Origin: Rhodospirillales bacterium
GTDB taxonomy: Bacteria; Pseudomonadota; Alphaproteobacteria; Micavibrionales; Micavibrionaceae
Reading direction: 5' to 3'
Length of the DNA stretch: 64,000 nt
Assembly (NCBI GenBank): GCA_020638335.1
Contig: JACKIT010000006.1
Span: forward strand, 1-64,000
The stretch's first letter is position 1. Each line of letters begins with the position of its first letter. Both the position numbers and the translations under genes were made by a program. Shown piece after piece: positions 34,078 through 42,140 of this stretch. Under the pieces are notes generated by a model. The model searched no databases. It worked only from the letters and a program-made list of their open reading frames with translations, and had not been told where the DNA came from.

Positions 34078-35430
34078 TTAAATAACTTTCATGGTAACGG
34101 TAGCGATCAGGCCATTCGGATCATTATCTTCCAATGTAATTTCTGCATTATGAACGTCGCAGATCCATTTCACCATCGCCATGCCGAGACCGCTGCCTTG
34201 CGGGCCATTTTTTTCTGCGCGGTAAAAGCGTTCAAAGACTTTTTCTTTTTCATTGCTTTTAATGCCAGGGCCAGTATCGACAACATGTAAGATTGCCTCA
34301 TCGCCTTTCCGCTCAACGCTCACAACAATTTGTCCTTTTTCCGAAGTAAATTTAATGGCGTTCTCTATCAGATTACGAATCATGATATAGAGCGCATGGG
34401 CATTACCATGCACTCTTATTTCTGAAGAGATTTTTGCTTCTACATCCTGTTTTTTGTGGACAGCCAATGGTGATATTTCTTTTAAAACTTCCTGTACGAG
34501 GACGGATATATCAACAGTTTTAAGCTCAATGTGATCAGCCTGTAGTCTGGCAAAAGATAAAAGCTGATCCACCATACGCGAAGCACGATCAATAGAATCA
34601 TGCAGATTGTCCAAGCCATCCTTACAATCCGGCATAACAGCGGCTTTTTTCAACAACACCTGCGTCTGTGTTTTCATGGCTGCAAGTGGTGTGCGCAATT
34701 CATGCGCAGCATTGTCTGTAAACTGTCGCTCACGCTCAAAGCTGCTGTTTATACGCTTAAGCAAGCGGTTTAAAGCACGAATGAGAGGCTGAATTTCCTG
34801 TGGGATACTGTTTGTTTCTATAGCGGTAAAATCGTTAGAGTCTCGCTGATCAACGCTTTGAGAAAGGGTAATAACAGGCTTCAGGCATCTGGTTACGCCA
34901 TACCATACAATCACCAAAAGCAGAGGAATAAAGAGCGATAGCGGTACAAAGAGCCCTAACAAAATTTTAAAAATCAACTCCCTGCGGACCTCGCTTTTTT
35001 CTGCGACTTCCACTGTTACGTTTGTTTTTGAATCTATAAAGACAAAAAAGCGCCATTCTTCTCCTGCAATTATATGGTCGGAAAAACCTGGTGGCGCACG
35101 AAATGCGCCAAAACTTTTAGCCTGATGAGACTCTGTGACCAGGTGCTCCTCTTTCCAGATACGGAAAGTTACCTTATTTTCATATTTGTGCGCCAATTCC
35201 GGGCGTTCTACACCAAGCTCTATTTCATAAAAAGCGTGCTCACCAACTTTATGTTCTATCAGTTGCAATAAAACTTTGGCTGAATGTGCAAGCTGGGCAT
35301 CAGAAACCTCTTCAATCTCGTCATAAGCGCCCAAAAGTGATAACCCGCCAATGATGAGTGCGAGAAAAAGGAGAGGCGCGCTGATAAGAAAAATAAGCCG
35401 TCTTCGTATGGAATAGCTTCGTATTGTCAT
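34078..35430 (-). CDS. Sensor histidine kinase (QseC/PmrB-like)
   Basis: 450 residues. Membrane helices near residues 12-32 and 163-185 enclose a periplasmic domain of about 130 residues (2CSK_N-like: SAKVLLQLIEHKVGEHAF, FRAPPGFSDHIIAGEEWRFF). HAMP-like linker, HisKA with DNAAHELRTPLAAMKTQ (phospho-His), then ATPase with NLIENAIKF, DTGPGIKSNE and GSGLGMAM. Start overlaps the stop of the response regulator by 4 bp (ATGA). Last gene of the seven-gene operon that starts at 40240; a self-regulating kinase for that pathway is likely. Confidence 0.93.
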   Translation of the reverse strand: MTIRSYSIRRRLIFLISAPLLFLALIIGGLSLLGAYDEIEEVSDAQLAHSAKVLLQLIEHKVGEHAFYEIELGVERPELAHKYENKVTFRIWKEEHLVTESHQAKSFGAFRAPPGFSDHIIAGEEWRFFVFIDSKTNVTVEVAEKSEVRRELIFKILLGLFVPLSLFIPLLLVIVWYGVTRCLKPVITLSQSVDQRDSNDFTAIETNSIPQEIQPLIRALNRLLKRINSSFERERQFTDNAAHELRTPLAAMKTQTQVLLKKAAVMPDCKDGLDNLHDSIDRASRMVDQLLSFARLQADHIELKTVDISVLVQEVLKEISPLAVHKKQDVEAKISSEIRVHGNAHALYIMIRNLIENAIKFTSEKGQIVVSVERKGDEAILHVVDTGPGIKSNEKEKVFERFYRAEKNGPQGSGLGMAMVKWICDVHNAEITLEDNDPNGLIATVTMKVI

Positions 35431-36083
35431 GACGCGATTATATAGCCCACGCCTCGGATTGTCTTGATGAAATCCTTGCCAAGCTTGCGGCGCAGGGCAG
35501 AGATATGCACCTCAATTGTGTTGCTTTCAATATCACCGCTGCCCCAGTCATAAATGTGCTCTTCGATTTGTGTTTTGCTCAAAACTTTTCCGGGATTATT
35601 CATCAAGCTTTCCAGCACGGCCAGCTCGCGGCCTGATAATTGAACGGTCTTGCCGTTTTTTTTAACTTGTTTTGCCGCCGGATTATAAACAATATCCCCG
35701 CAGGAGATTTCGGAGCTTGCTCGCCCTTGAGAACGCCGAATAAGCGCACCGGCTCTTGCAATCAATTCATCCAGATCGAATGGTTTGATGAGATAGTCAT
35801 CCGCTCCGGCATTCAAACCTTCAATCCGGTGGGATACGGCATCACGCGCGGTGAGGAAAAGTACGGCGTGCTCATCATTGTTTGCACGTAAATCATTTAA
35901 CAGTTCTAATCCTGATTTACCGGGTAAATTAATATCAAGAACAACCAGATCATAGGGCGTAGTTTTAAGAGCTGCGGCCGCGTCTTCTGCGGATTCACAC
36001 CAATCCACGGCGTAGGCTGTTCTCAGCCCTTCCGCCGTGGCCTTGCCAAGCATTGTGTCATCTTCAACCAACAAAACCCGCAA
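35427..36083 (-). CDS. OmpR/QseB-type response regulator
   Basis: 218 residues. Receiver domain RVLLVEDDTMLG, phospho-Asp in LVVLDINLPGKSG, Thr in LFLTARD, Lys in YLIKPFD; C-terminal winged helix with LSGRELAVLESLM, SNTIEVHISALRRKLG and IRGVGYII. Pairs with the kinase downstream (4-bp overlap). Upstream TPR gene ends 11 bp before. It probably controls its own operon through the direct repeat at 40289. Confidence 0.95.
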   Translation of the reverse strand: MRVLLVEDDTMLGKATAEGLRTAYAVDWCESAEDAAAALKTTPYDLVVLDINLPGKSGLELLNDLRANNDEHAVLFLTARDAVSHRIEGLNAGADDYLIKPFDLDELIARAGALIRRSQGRASSEISCGDIVYNPAAKQVKKNGKTVQLSGRELAVLESLMNNPGKVLSKTQIEEHIYDWGSGDIESNTIEVHISALRRKLGKDFIKTIRGVGYIIAS

Positions 36084-36094
36084 AATATCGACCC

Positions 36095-36871
36095 TTAATT
36101 ATATTGAGGCTTGCTCTCATCATTCAGCTTTTGTCCGACTTGTGCAAGAGCGGCCTTAATTTCCTGTTTACGACCAGCATCAGCCAGGGGACGGTTAGGG
36201 CGTTCCGGCGCTTGTAACGCTTTGTTGAGATAAGATTGCGCTTCCTTATAGCGGCCATCTTGCAGCAAGAAATCGCCATAAAAGAAATTAGGATCTATCC
36301 CATTCGGATTAAGCCGTAGCGCCTGTTTCAGGTTTTTTTCAGCCTCTTCATCATCACCAAAGGCAATGGGCCAGCCGGGAACCTGATAATATAAGGAGCC
36401 TAAAGACGTATAGGCTGAACCATCCAGAGCGTCTGGGTTTTGTTTCAGGGAAGTCTCAAAAAGTTCTTTGGCTTTCTTGACCTTACCAAGTGCGCTCATA
36501 CCCTTAACGATTCCAGCGTCCGTGGACAGGATTATCCCTTCCCAGATTTTGGGTTCGGCATTGGTCGGGTATTTTGCGGTTACTGTCGCCGCCTGCTCCT
36601 CAAGTTTGTGTATAGCATCAAGCTGTCTGTCTTTATCGCTGATCTGATATTTAATCCGCGCCCACTCTTCTTGTAACTCGGAGATGTCTTGATCCATTGG
36701 GCTCATTGCATCCGGCATCACTGTTTCCATAGGCTGAACCTGTTGTGTCTGCTGGATTTGTTGAACCGGCGGTTGGACTGCCTGTTCCTCACGGCTTGGC
36801 CATGGATCTCCGGCCTGCGCAGGCAGGCTGATGCTAAGAAGCAAGGCGCTTGTCAGAAGTGTTTTCTTCAT
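36095..36871 (-). CDS. Periplasmic tetratricopeptide-repeat protein
   Basis: 258 residues with a signal peptide (cut after about residue 20, PAQAG). A Gln/Pro-rich linker (residues 30-60) leads to TPR-like helices: KAKELFETSLKQNPDALDGSAY, NLKQALRLNPNGIDPNFFYGDFLLQDGRYKEAQ. GGAGAG lies upstream of the ATG, inside the end of the SDR gene (38-bp overlap). Role unknown; as part of the operon it may be a periplasmic scaffold or ligand-binding partner of the sensor kinase. Confidence 0.8.
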   Translation of the reverse strand: MKKTLLTSALLLSISLPAQAGDPWPSREEQAVQPPVQQIQQTQQVQPMETVMPDAMSPMDQDISELQEEWARIKYQISDKDRQLDAIHKLEEQAATVTAKYPTNAEPKIWEGIILSTDAGIVKGMSALGKVKKAKELFETSLKQNPDALDGSAYTSLGSLYYQVPGWPIAFGDDEEAEKNLKQALRLNPNGIDPNFFYGDFLLQDGRYKEAQSYLNKALQAPERPNRPLADAGRKQEIKAALAQVGQKLNDESKPQYN

Positions 36872-37610
36872 CGTTTCTCTCCATTTTTGAGTTATGCGTG
36901 TTTAAAATTTCTTCACCGATCTTACGGTTTTTTTGCAAGCCCTGATCGATAATAAACGGAATATTCGCGTTCAGGAATGCAAAGAGTCTCTCAGGCCAGC
37001 CAAAGCGCACTTCGCGCTCATTGTTGATGATTGCCTTGTAGATACGTTTGGCGACATCTTCGGGGTTATCGTGATGCACACCTGTTTTTTCGTTAATTTC
37101 TGCCCTTGTGCCAGTATTTGCTCCTGTCCTAACGGCGCGTGGAATGATGTGCGTGACAGTGATATTTGTTCCGCCCAATTCACGGCGCAGCGCATCATTG
37201 AATGCTTTTAAGCCTGCTTTAGCCGAGGCATAGCCCGTTAAATGCGGCAGTGGGATAAGCGCCGTCATAGAACCAATATTAACAATCTTCCCGCTGTTTC
37301 TGGCTTTCATGCCAGGCAAGGCCGCCTGACATAGCTTCATAGGAACAAGAAGATTGAGACGGTGAATGGCTTCATAGTTCTGATCTTCGGCATAATTAAA
37401 ATCGTTAAAACCCGCCATGTTGATTAAAATATCGGGCGTGTTTTCGGATAAGCTATTGCAGATACGGTCTATATTTTCAGAAAGGTCCCCGTCCTGGCTG
37501 CGATCATAAACCTTAACAGTTGCTCCGGCTTCGCGCAGCATGGAGACGAGCGGAACACCGATACCGCCGGTTCCACCGGTGATGAAGACGGTTTTCCCTT
37601 TAAGCGGCAT
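36834..37610 (-). CDS. Short-chain dehydrogenase/reductase
   Basis: 258 residues. Nucleotide loop FITGGTGGIGVPL, NMAGFND, catalytic Ser region IGSMTALIPLPHLTGYASAK with YxxxK, then a C-terminal extension (FAFLNANIPFIIDQGLQ) that could be membrane-associated. An NAD(P)H-dependent oxidoreductase acting on a ketone or alcohol; substrate unknown. Overlaps the diiron-oxidase-fold gene upstream by 11 bp and TPR gene downstream by 38 bp. Confidence 0.92.
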   Translation of the reverse strand: MPLKGKTVFITGGTGGIGVPLVSMLREAGATVKVYDRSQDGDLSENIDRICNSLSENTPDILINMAGFNDFNYAEDQNYEAIHRLNLLVPMKLCQAALPGMKARNSGKIVNIGSMTALIPLPHLTGYASAKAGLKAFNDALRRELGGTNITVTHIIPRAVRTGANTGTRAEINEKTGVHHDNPEDVAKRIYKAIINNEREVRFGWPERLFAFLNANIPFIIDQGLQKNRKIGEEILNTHNSKMERNDEENTSDKRLAS

Positions 37611-38271
37611 CTTTCATAGCTCCTTCATGCGGTATAGAGCGTAGAACATTGGCAAATAGGCGGAAGGTGTTTTGCGCAACTTCGATAATGGCTTTTTGGT
37701 CTTCGGGATCGGTGATCTTGCTTATGGTTTCCTCAAAAAATTTCATGTGAGAAATATCCAGCTCTCCATGTGAATAAAGATAAGAAAAAGCCTTTTTAGG
37801 CAGACCGAGTTTCTCCTTTACGGCCGTCGCACCTTTATTGGCAATTTGCGTAGAAGTACTTTCCAGCATAAAGACCATGCCAAAAAACCCAATCGGGTTT
37901 TTACGGTTAATATAATCATAGTTATAGGCGTTCATCACCTGCGTTTCCAAATTTGGAATAGAATTGCGAGCGGCCTCTTTATCTCCGCCAGCGGCTTCAA
38001 TATCGTTCAAAATCCATTCTTCATGGCCGACTTCTTCTTCCTGATACTCAATAATTGCCTTGTGCAGCCATTTTTTCTCTTGTGGAATGCGCGCACCCAT
38101 ACTCATCAGAAAAGGTACTGTGTGTGATACATGGTGATAGGCTTCTGTAAGATATGCAATATAGGTTTCGCGGGAAATATCGCCACCCAATCCATCGATT
38201 AGTTGTGGCACGGTGTAGAGTTCCTGACGCGCTTCTTCGGTTTCTTTAACCAGCTTTTTGTAAAAGCTCAT
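37600..38271 (-). CDS. TenA/PqqC-like iron-containing redox enzyme (heme-oxygenase-like diiron fold)
   Basis: 223 residues, all-helical. Conserved metal-ligand type pattern: LTEAYHHVSHTVPFL, EYQEEEVGHEEWILNDIEAAG and HGELDISHMKFFEE, with Glu/His pairs spaced as in heme-oxygenase-like diiron oxidases such as UndA and CADD. Such enzymes oxidise fatty-acyl or amino-acid derived substrates with O2. Substrate unknown; the AMP ligase just upstream (26-bp overlap) suggests an acyl chain. A thiaminase-type TenA role is less likely as no thiamine genes are near. Confidence 0.8.
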   Translation of the reverse strand: MSFYKKLVKETEEARQELYTVPQLIDGLGGDISRETYIAYLTEAYHHVSHTVPFLMSMGARIPQEKKWLHKAIIEYQEEEVGHEEWILNDIEAAGGDKEAARNSIPNLETQVMNAYNYDYINRKNPIGFFGMVFMLESTSTQIANKGATAVKEKLGLPKKAFSYLYSHGELDISHMKFFEETISKITDPEDQKAIIEVAQNTFRLFANVLRSIPHEGAMKDAA

Positions 38272-39544
38272 GGGCTTTCTCCTTTGTTATGATTTGGAAA
38301 TTTTTAATGTGGGCGTATTCCGGTAATTCCGCATTAGCGCGGTTTATGGCTTGCTCTATGTTCACTTGCGGTGAAGAAGGCACAATTTCTGCACTCAAAA
38401 AAGCTTCACCATCACCATATACTTTGCTTTTAAAAATTTCCGGTTGTGCCTGCAAAGCGCCTTCCACCCATTCAGGCGCAATATTTCGGCCATAGGAGGT
38501 AATGAGAATGCTTTTCTTGCGTCCATCAATGTGAAGAAAACCATCTGCATCAAGATAACCAAGATCTCCTGTTGGAAAAGCATCTTGATGTGCTGCGCCT
38601 AAATATCCCAGAAATGCAGGGTTTTTGATTATTATTTCGTTATTCTCTTCGGTCAGTTGGATATGTGGAAGAATTTTACCAACGCTGCCTGGCCGATTAT
38701 CTTGCGGGGTATTCATCGCTACAACAGAGCCGCATTCGCTCAGGCCATAGCCTTCATAGACCGGCAGGCCCATTTCGCGAGCAGCAGATATGAGAGCAGG
38801 CGATACTTTCGACCCGCCAACAGCTAGAAATTTCAGGCTTGGTATTTGAGGTTGAGATGCCATAAAGCCGCGTAATAACTCCGGTACCAAAATGGCTGAG
38901 GTGATTTCATGCTTTGCCATATATTGTGAAAGCGCTGTGAAATCAGGCTGGAACGGGTTGGCAAAGCCGATTGTCTTTAAAGACGGGGCGTAGACCGTGC
39001 CGCCTGCCAGCAGCGCAGCATAAACTCCCGCCACATTTTCGAGTAAAATTGCCAGCGGCAAAACGGAGATATGTTTATCTGCAAGCTCTGCACCCAAAAC
39101 CTCAACAATCGAGCACGCCACCTGTTCCAGTCCTTCTTGCGATAAACACACGCCTTTGGGCGATCCAGTTGTGCCAGATGTAAATGTGACCTTGGCTGTG
39201 TGTTTAGGTAGAATCCCTTCTCTCTCCGTACCGGTATCTCGCAACCCCTCAGTAGAGAGAATATGCGAAACACCGGCAGATTGGAGAGAATGAAGAACCT
39301 GTTTTTTGGTAAAAAACGGCGGTAGTGGAACACATGGGATATTGGCCTGTGCCGCCGCCAAATCCCATAAAATCCAATCCGGGCCATTATCTAAAGCCAA
39401 CCCCAAAACTGAAACCTCAGATAGAGCCTTTGTGCGTTGATCAATCTGCGTTTTTAGCTCGCCATATGTGTAGCGTTGCGTATCGCCAATAAGCGCAAGG
39501 CGTGCAGGATCATGTTTCTGGATTGCTTCGAGAACAAGGTTCAT
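38246..39544 (-). CDS. AMP-binding acyl-CoA/acyl-acid ligase
   Basis: 432 residues, shorter than usual (about 500-550). ATP-loop VTFTSGTTGSPKG (A3), YEGYGLSECGSVVAMN (A5), TGDLGYLDADGFLHIDGRKKSILI (A7/A8). The C-terminal subdomain is short. It activates a carboxylic acid as its adenylate, then passes it to CoA or a carrier. Position next to the hemolysin/GNAT-type gene (3 bp) and the diiron-fold gene suggests an acyl substrate for this pathway. Confidence 0.9.
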   Translation of the reverse strand: MNLVLEAIQKHDPARLALIGDTQRYTYGELKTQIDQRTKALSEVSVLGLALDNGPDWILWDLAAAQANIPCVPLPPFFTKKQVLHSLQSAGVSHILSTEGLRDTGTEREGILPKHTAKVTFTSGTTGSPKGVCLSQEGLEQVACSIVEVLGAELADKHISVLPLAILLENVAGVYAALLAGGTVYAPSLKTIGFANPFQPDFTALSQYMAKHEITSAILVPELLRGFMASQPQIPSLKFLAVGGSKVSPALISAAREMGLPVYEGYGLSECGSVVAMNTPQDNRPGSVGKILPHIQLTEENNEIIIKNPAFLGYLGAAHQDAFPTGDLGYLDADGFLHIDGRKKSILITSYGRNIAPEWVEGALQAQPEIFKSKVYGDGEAFLSAEIVPSSPQVNIEQAINRANAELPEYAHIKNFQIITKEKAHELLQKAG

Positions 39545-39547
39545 GGA

Positions 39548-40240
39548 TTAATCCTTATAATGCAAACGCGGATAGAGCCGTGGACGGCAGTCTTCAAATT
39601 CAGCGCCCAAGGCGCTTTTAAGGCGCCTTACACCCGTTTCTACAGATCCGACCAAAACGCGAGGGCTGGTATCGTAATAGCTTCCCCAGTCCTGTTCATC
39701 TTTCTGGAGGGCTGATACTTGCGCATCGCAAATTTTACGGGGGTTTAATCCCATGCGTTCAAAATAGCGATGGAGAAAGTCTGTGCCGGTGATAGTGGCA
39801 TAGCGAATTTTTTTATTGTTTAGATAAGAGGCCAATGCCGCGAACAGAAATATGGACGCTCCATTACCGTCAGAAGCAAGATTTCCGATTTCAACAATTT
39901 CACTGCGTAGACAACTCAAAATAGTGTTGATGGGCTGGTGCGTATAATGCTCTAGAAAAAGAGGAGCCTTATCTGCATAACGAAATCCAACAGCGGCGAG
40001 AATATCCCCATTGGCATTACGAACGCTCATCAAAACAGGATAATCAACCTGAATCTCTGCGCCGTAGCTTTTTTTGTAAATATCTTTGATGAACGCTTCA
40101 ACGCGTGCCCGCTCTGGCTCAAACATGCCTGTGATACTCACAACCGTAGGATTGAGCGTACTGATTTTTGCCGTGCGTTTCTCTTTTAAGTATAGATTCG
40201 CGGTGTTCAGATTATTTTCTTCATAGCGCAAGGTGAGCAT
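39548..40240 (-). CDS. Thermostable-hemolysin family protein (GNAT-like)
   Basis: 230 residues from ATG 40240, which has GAGGAA 7 nt upstream; a TTG at 40255 is in frame but less likely. Family features: PERARVEAFIKDIYKKSYGAEI near the N-terminus, LMSVRNANGDILAAVGFRYAD, LFLEHYT, EIVEIGNLASDGNGASIFLF and ATITGTDFLHRYFERMGLNP. The family is named after a Vibrio hemolysin, but the fold resembles N-acyltransferases, including AHL synthases, so an acyltransferase role is plausible. First gene of the seven-gene operon. Confidence 0.82.
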   Translation of the reverse strand: MLTLRYEENNLNTANLYLKEKRTAKISTLNPTVVSITGMFEPERARVEAFIKDIYKKSYGAEIQVDYPVLMSVRNANGDILAAVGFRYADKAPLFLEHYTHQPINTILSCLRSEIVEIGNLASDGNGASIFLFAALASYLNNKKIRYATITGTDFLHRYFERMGLNPRKICDAQVSALQKDEQDWGSYYDTSPRVLVGSVETGVRRLKSALGAEFEDCRPRLYPRLHYKD

Positions 40241-40288
40241 AAGAGGATTCCTCAATTCTTGTTATCCTGAATTAAAGGATGTCTTATG

Positions 40289-40308
40289 AACCTGAAGAGA
40301 ACCTGAAG
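40289..40308 (-). promoter_or_regulatory. 11-bp-spaced direct repeat, candidate OmpR-family operator
   Basis: On the minus strand CTTCAGGTT occurs twice with starts exactly 11 bp apart, about 50 bp upstream of the hemolysin-family start. A TTTAAT at 40271-40276 follows 12 bp later and could be the -10. Eleven-bp direct repeats next to a -10 are the classical layout for activation by OmpR-type regulators, and the operon encodes one. Confidence 0.6.
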
Positions 40309-40354
40309 GTATTTTGCGGTTTGTGCAAACGGCATATAAAGAGGTATGTAACTC

Positions 40355-40390
40355 TGGTTATGCTGGTTATGCTGGTTATGCTGGTTATGC
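40355..40390. repeat. Four perfect tandem copies of a 9-bp unit
   Basis: TGGTTATGC is repeated four times without mismatch, followed by TTAATGCTTA. It is upstream of the seven-gene operon promoter and downstream (on the other strand) of the def start. Copy number could vary by slippage and change promoter geometry. Confidence 0.85.
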
Positions 40391-40478
40391 TTAATGCTTA
40401 CGGGCAAGCATTTTAAGAAAATATAGCAAATACCACCTTCTCCTTGACCCATGCTCTAAAACTCATTACCTCAATTCT

Positions 40479-41003
40479 ATGGCTAAGACATACAACATCA
40501 TCGTCATCCCCGATCCGGTGCTCAAACAAACCGCTCAGGCCGTCAGCCGCGTCGATACAGACATCCAAAAGCAAATGGATGCGATGCTTGCCACCATGTA
40601 CGCCGCGCCGGGCATTGGTCTGGCAGCCAATCAGGTCAATCTGCTTAACCGTGTACTGGTCATGGATCTGGCTCGCACCGACAAAGGCGAAGAAAAAACG
40701 CCTATCTGCATGGCCAACCCTGAAATCATCTGGGAATCCGAGGAAATGAGCACGATGGAGGAAGGCTGCCTTTCAATCCCGCGGCAATATGCGGAAGTCG
40801 AACGCCCTGCTCATGTCCGCGTTAAATATCTGGATTATGATGGCAAAGAAGCCGAGCTGGAAGCTTCCGGTCTGCTTTCTCATTGCGTCCAGCATGAAAT
40901 CGACCACCTTAACGGTGTGCTTTTTATCGATTATCTCTCTACGCTCAAGCGCAACATGATTGTGCGTAAGGTCGAAAAACTCAAAAAACAGAATATTCTT
41001 TAA
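40479..41003 (+). CDS. def: Peptide deformylase
   Basis: Removes the formyl group from nascent N-terminal Met. 174 residues with all three motifs: GIGLAANQV, EGCLSIP (metal-binding Cys) and QHEIDHLNG (HExxH). Upstream of fmt on the same strand, the usual arrangement. The 145-bp gap to fmt holds a dyad-symmetric operator-like site. Confidence 0.97.
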   Translation: MAKTYNIIVIPDPVLKQTAQAVSRVDTDIQKQMDAMLATMYAAPGIGLAANQVNLLNRVLVMDLARTDKGEEKTPICMANPEIIWESEEMSTMEEGCLSIPRQYAEVERPAHVRVKYLDYDGKEAELEASGLLSHCVQHEIDHLNGVLFIDYLSTLKRNMIVRKVEKLKKQNIL

Positions 41004-41039
41004 CATGCGTATCCCCCTGAGAATTGTGGTCTGATATAA

Positions 41040-41061
41040 ACATACCAACCGGTCGGTATGT
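41040..41061. promoter_or_regulatory. 22-bp dyad, TetR-type operator candidate upstream of fmt
   Basis: ACATACC-AACCGGTC-GGTATGT is symmetric at all but one base pair of positions. The arms ACATACC/GGTATGT around CCGG are typical of TetR/AcrR-family operators. It lies between def and fmt. No TetR gene is visible in this window. Confidence 0.5.
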
Positions 41062-41147
41062 TTTGTACCTTATACTCTCGGAAAATGCCCTTGCTCATTT
41101 TTACAAAATCCGTATTTATAATCTCCGCTCCTGTGCTAAAACGCATT

Positions 41148-42140
41148 ATGAACGAAAATAAACCTTTACGTATTGGTTTTATCGGCACCCCGGACTTTGC
41201 AGCCGAGGCCCTTAAAGCAATTGGCGTCAGCGCCCATGATGTGGTGTGCGTCTATACCCAACCGCCCCGCCCCAAAGGGCGTGGGCATAAACTGCAGCCT
41301 TCACCGGTACATCAATATGCCGATGAGCATGGCATTCAGGTTTTTCATCCCAAATCCTTGAAATCTGCTGACGTACAGGCCGAGTTCGCAGCGCATAATC
41401 TGGATGTGGCCGTTGTTGCCGCCTACGGACTCATCCTGCCCAAACCCATTCTCGATGCACCGAAATATGGTTGCATCAATATCCATGCATCGCTCTTACC
41501 GCGCTGGCGTGGCGCATCTCCTATTCAACGCGCAATCTGGGCCGGCGATGCGCAAAGCGGCGTTACCCTGATTCAGATGAATGAAGGGCTTGATACAGGC
41601 CCGGAAATCATGAAAACCGCTCTGGATTTAGACCCTCGTGAAACCGCTCAAACCCTGCACGACCGGCTGGCAACACTCGGTGCGGATATGATCGTAAAAG
41701 CACTCGACAAATTGGCTATTACCGGCCAATTAATTGTAAAAGAACAAGAAAGTGAAGGTGCAAAATATGCTCATATGCTTAAAAAAAACGATGGGCAGGT
41801 AAATTGGAATCAAACCGCCACCACAATCGATCGCCAAATCCGCGCCCTCAATCCCTGGCCCGGCGTCTGGGCACAGACGCAAGAAGGCCAGCGCCTCAAA
41901 ATCCTCACCGCCCAGCTCGCCGAAACGACTGCCCAGTCCACCGAAACACTCCCGACATCCACAGCGTTGGCAGAAAAAGACCGACCGGTCGGTATGTTAT
42001 TGGACAAAGCCGGGCATGTGCAATGCGGGCAAGGCACAATCCTGTGTCTCCAGCGCATCCAACCCGCCGGTAAACAGGCCATGGATTTACCGGCTGCTCT
42101 CAATGGTGGTTACCTCAAAATCGGCGAGATTCTCACATGA
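41148..42140 (+). CDS. fmt: Methionyl-tRNA formyltransferase
   Basis: Formylates initiator Met-tRNA. 330 residues from ATG 41148. RIGFIGTPDFAAEAL, NIHASLLPRWRGASPIQRAIWAGD (formyl-THF site and catalytic Asn-His), GLDTGPEIM, and the C-terminal domain with IRALNPWPG. An insertion in the C-terminal domain near residues 262-284 (TAQSTETLPTSTALAEK) is low in conservation. It contains a copy of the upstream operator core (41980-41993). Confidence 0.96.
   Translation: MNENKPLRIGFIGTPDFAAEALKAIGVSAHDVVCVYTQPPRPKGRGHKLQPSPVHQYADEHGIQVFHPKSLKSADVQAEFAAHNLDVAVVAAYGLILPKPILDAPKYGCINIHASLLPRWRGASPIQRAIWAGDAQSGVTLIQMNEGLDTGPEIMKTALDLDPRETAQTLHDRLATLGADMIVKALDKLAITGQLIVKEQESEGAKYAHMLKKNDGQVNWNQTATTIDRQIRALNPWPGVWAQTQEGQRLKILTAQLAETTAQSTETLPTSTALAEKDRPVGMLLDKAGHVQCGQGTILCLQRIQPAGKQAMDLPAALNGGYLKIGEILT
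41980..41993. promoter_or_regulatory. 14-bp perfect palindrome inside fmt, same core as the upstream dyad
   Basis: ACCGACCGGTCGGT is fully self-complementary and is followed by ATGTT. ACCGGTCGGTATGTT is shared with the site at 41040-41061. It codes for part of the fmt C-terminal insertion. Confidence 0.4.

Noticed and set aside
40355..40390. Tandem array considered as CRISPR
   Set aside because: Units are 9 bp with no spacers and no cas genes.
40252..40452. 66-codon minus-strand frame with NQHNQH repeats before the hemolysin-family gene
   Set aside because: The repeats are just the translation of the 9-bp tandem array, and the ribosome site is too distant. A leader peptide cannot be excluded but is not supported.
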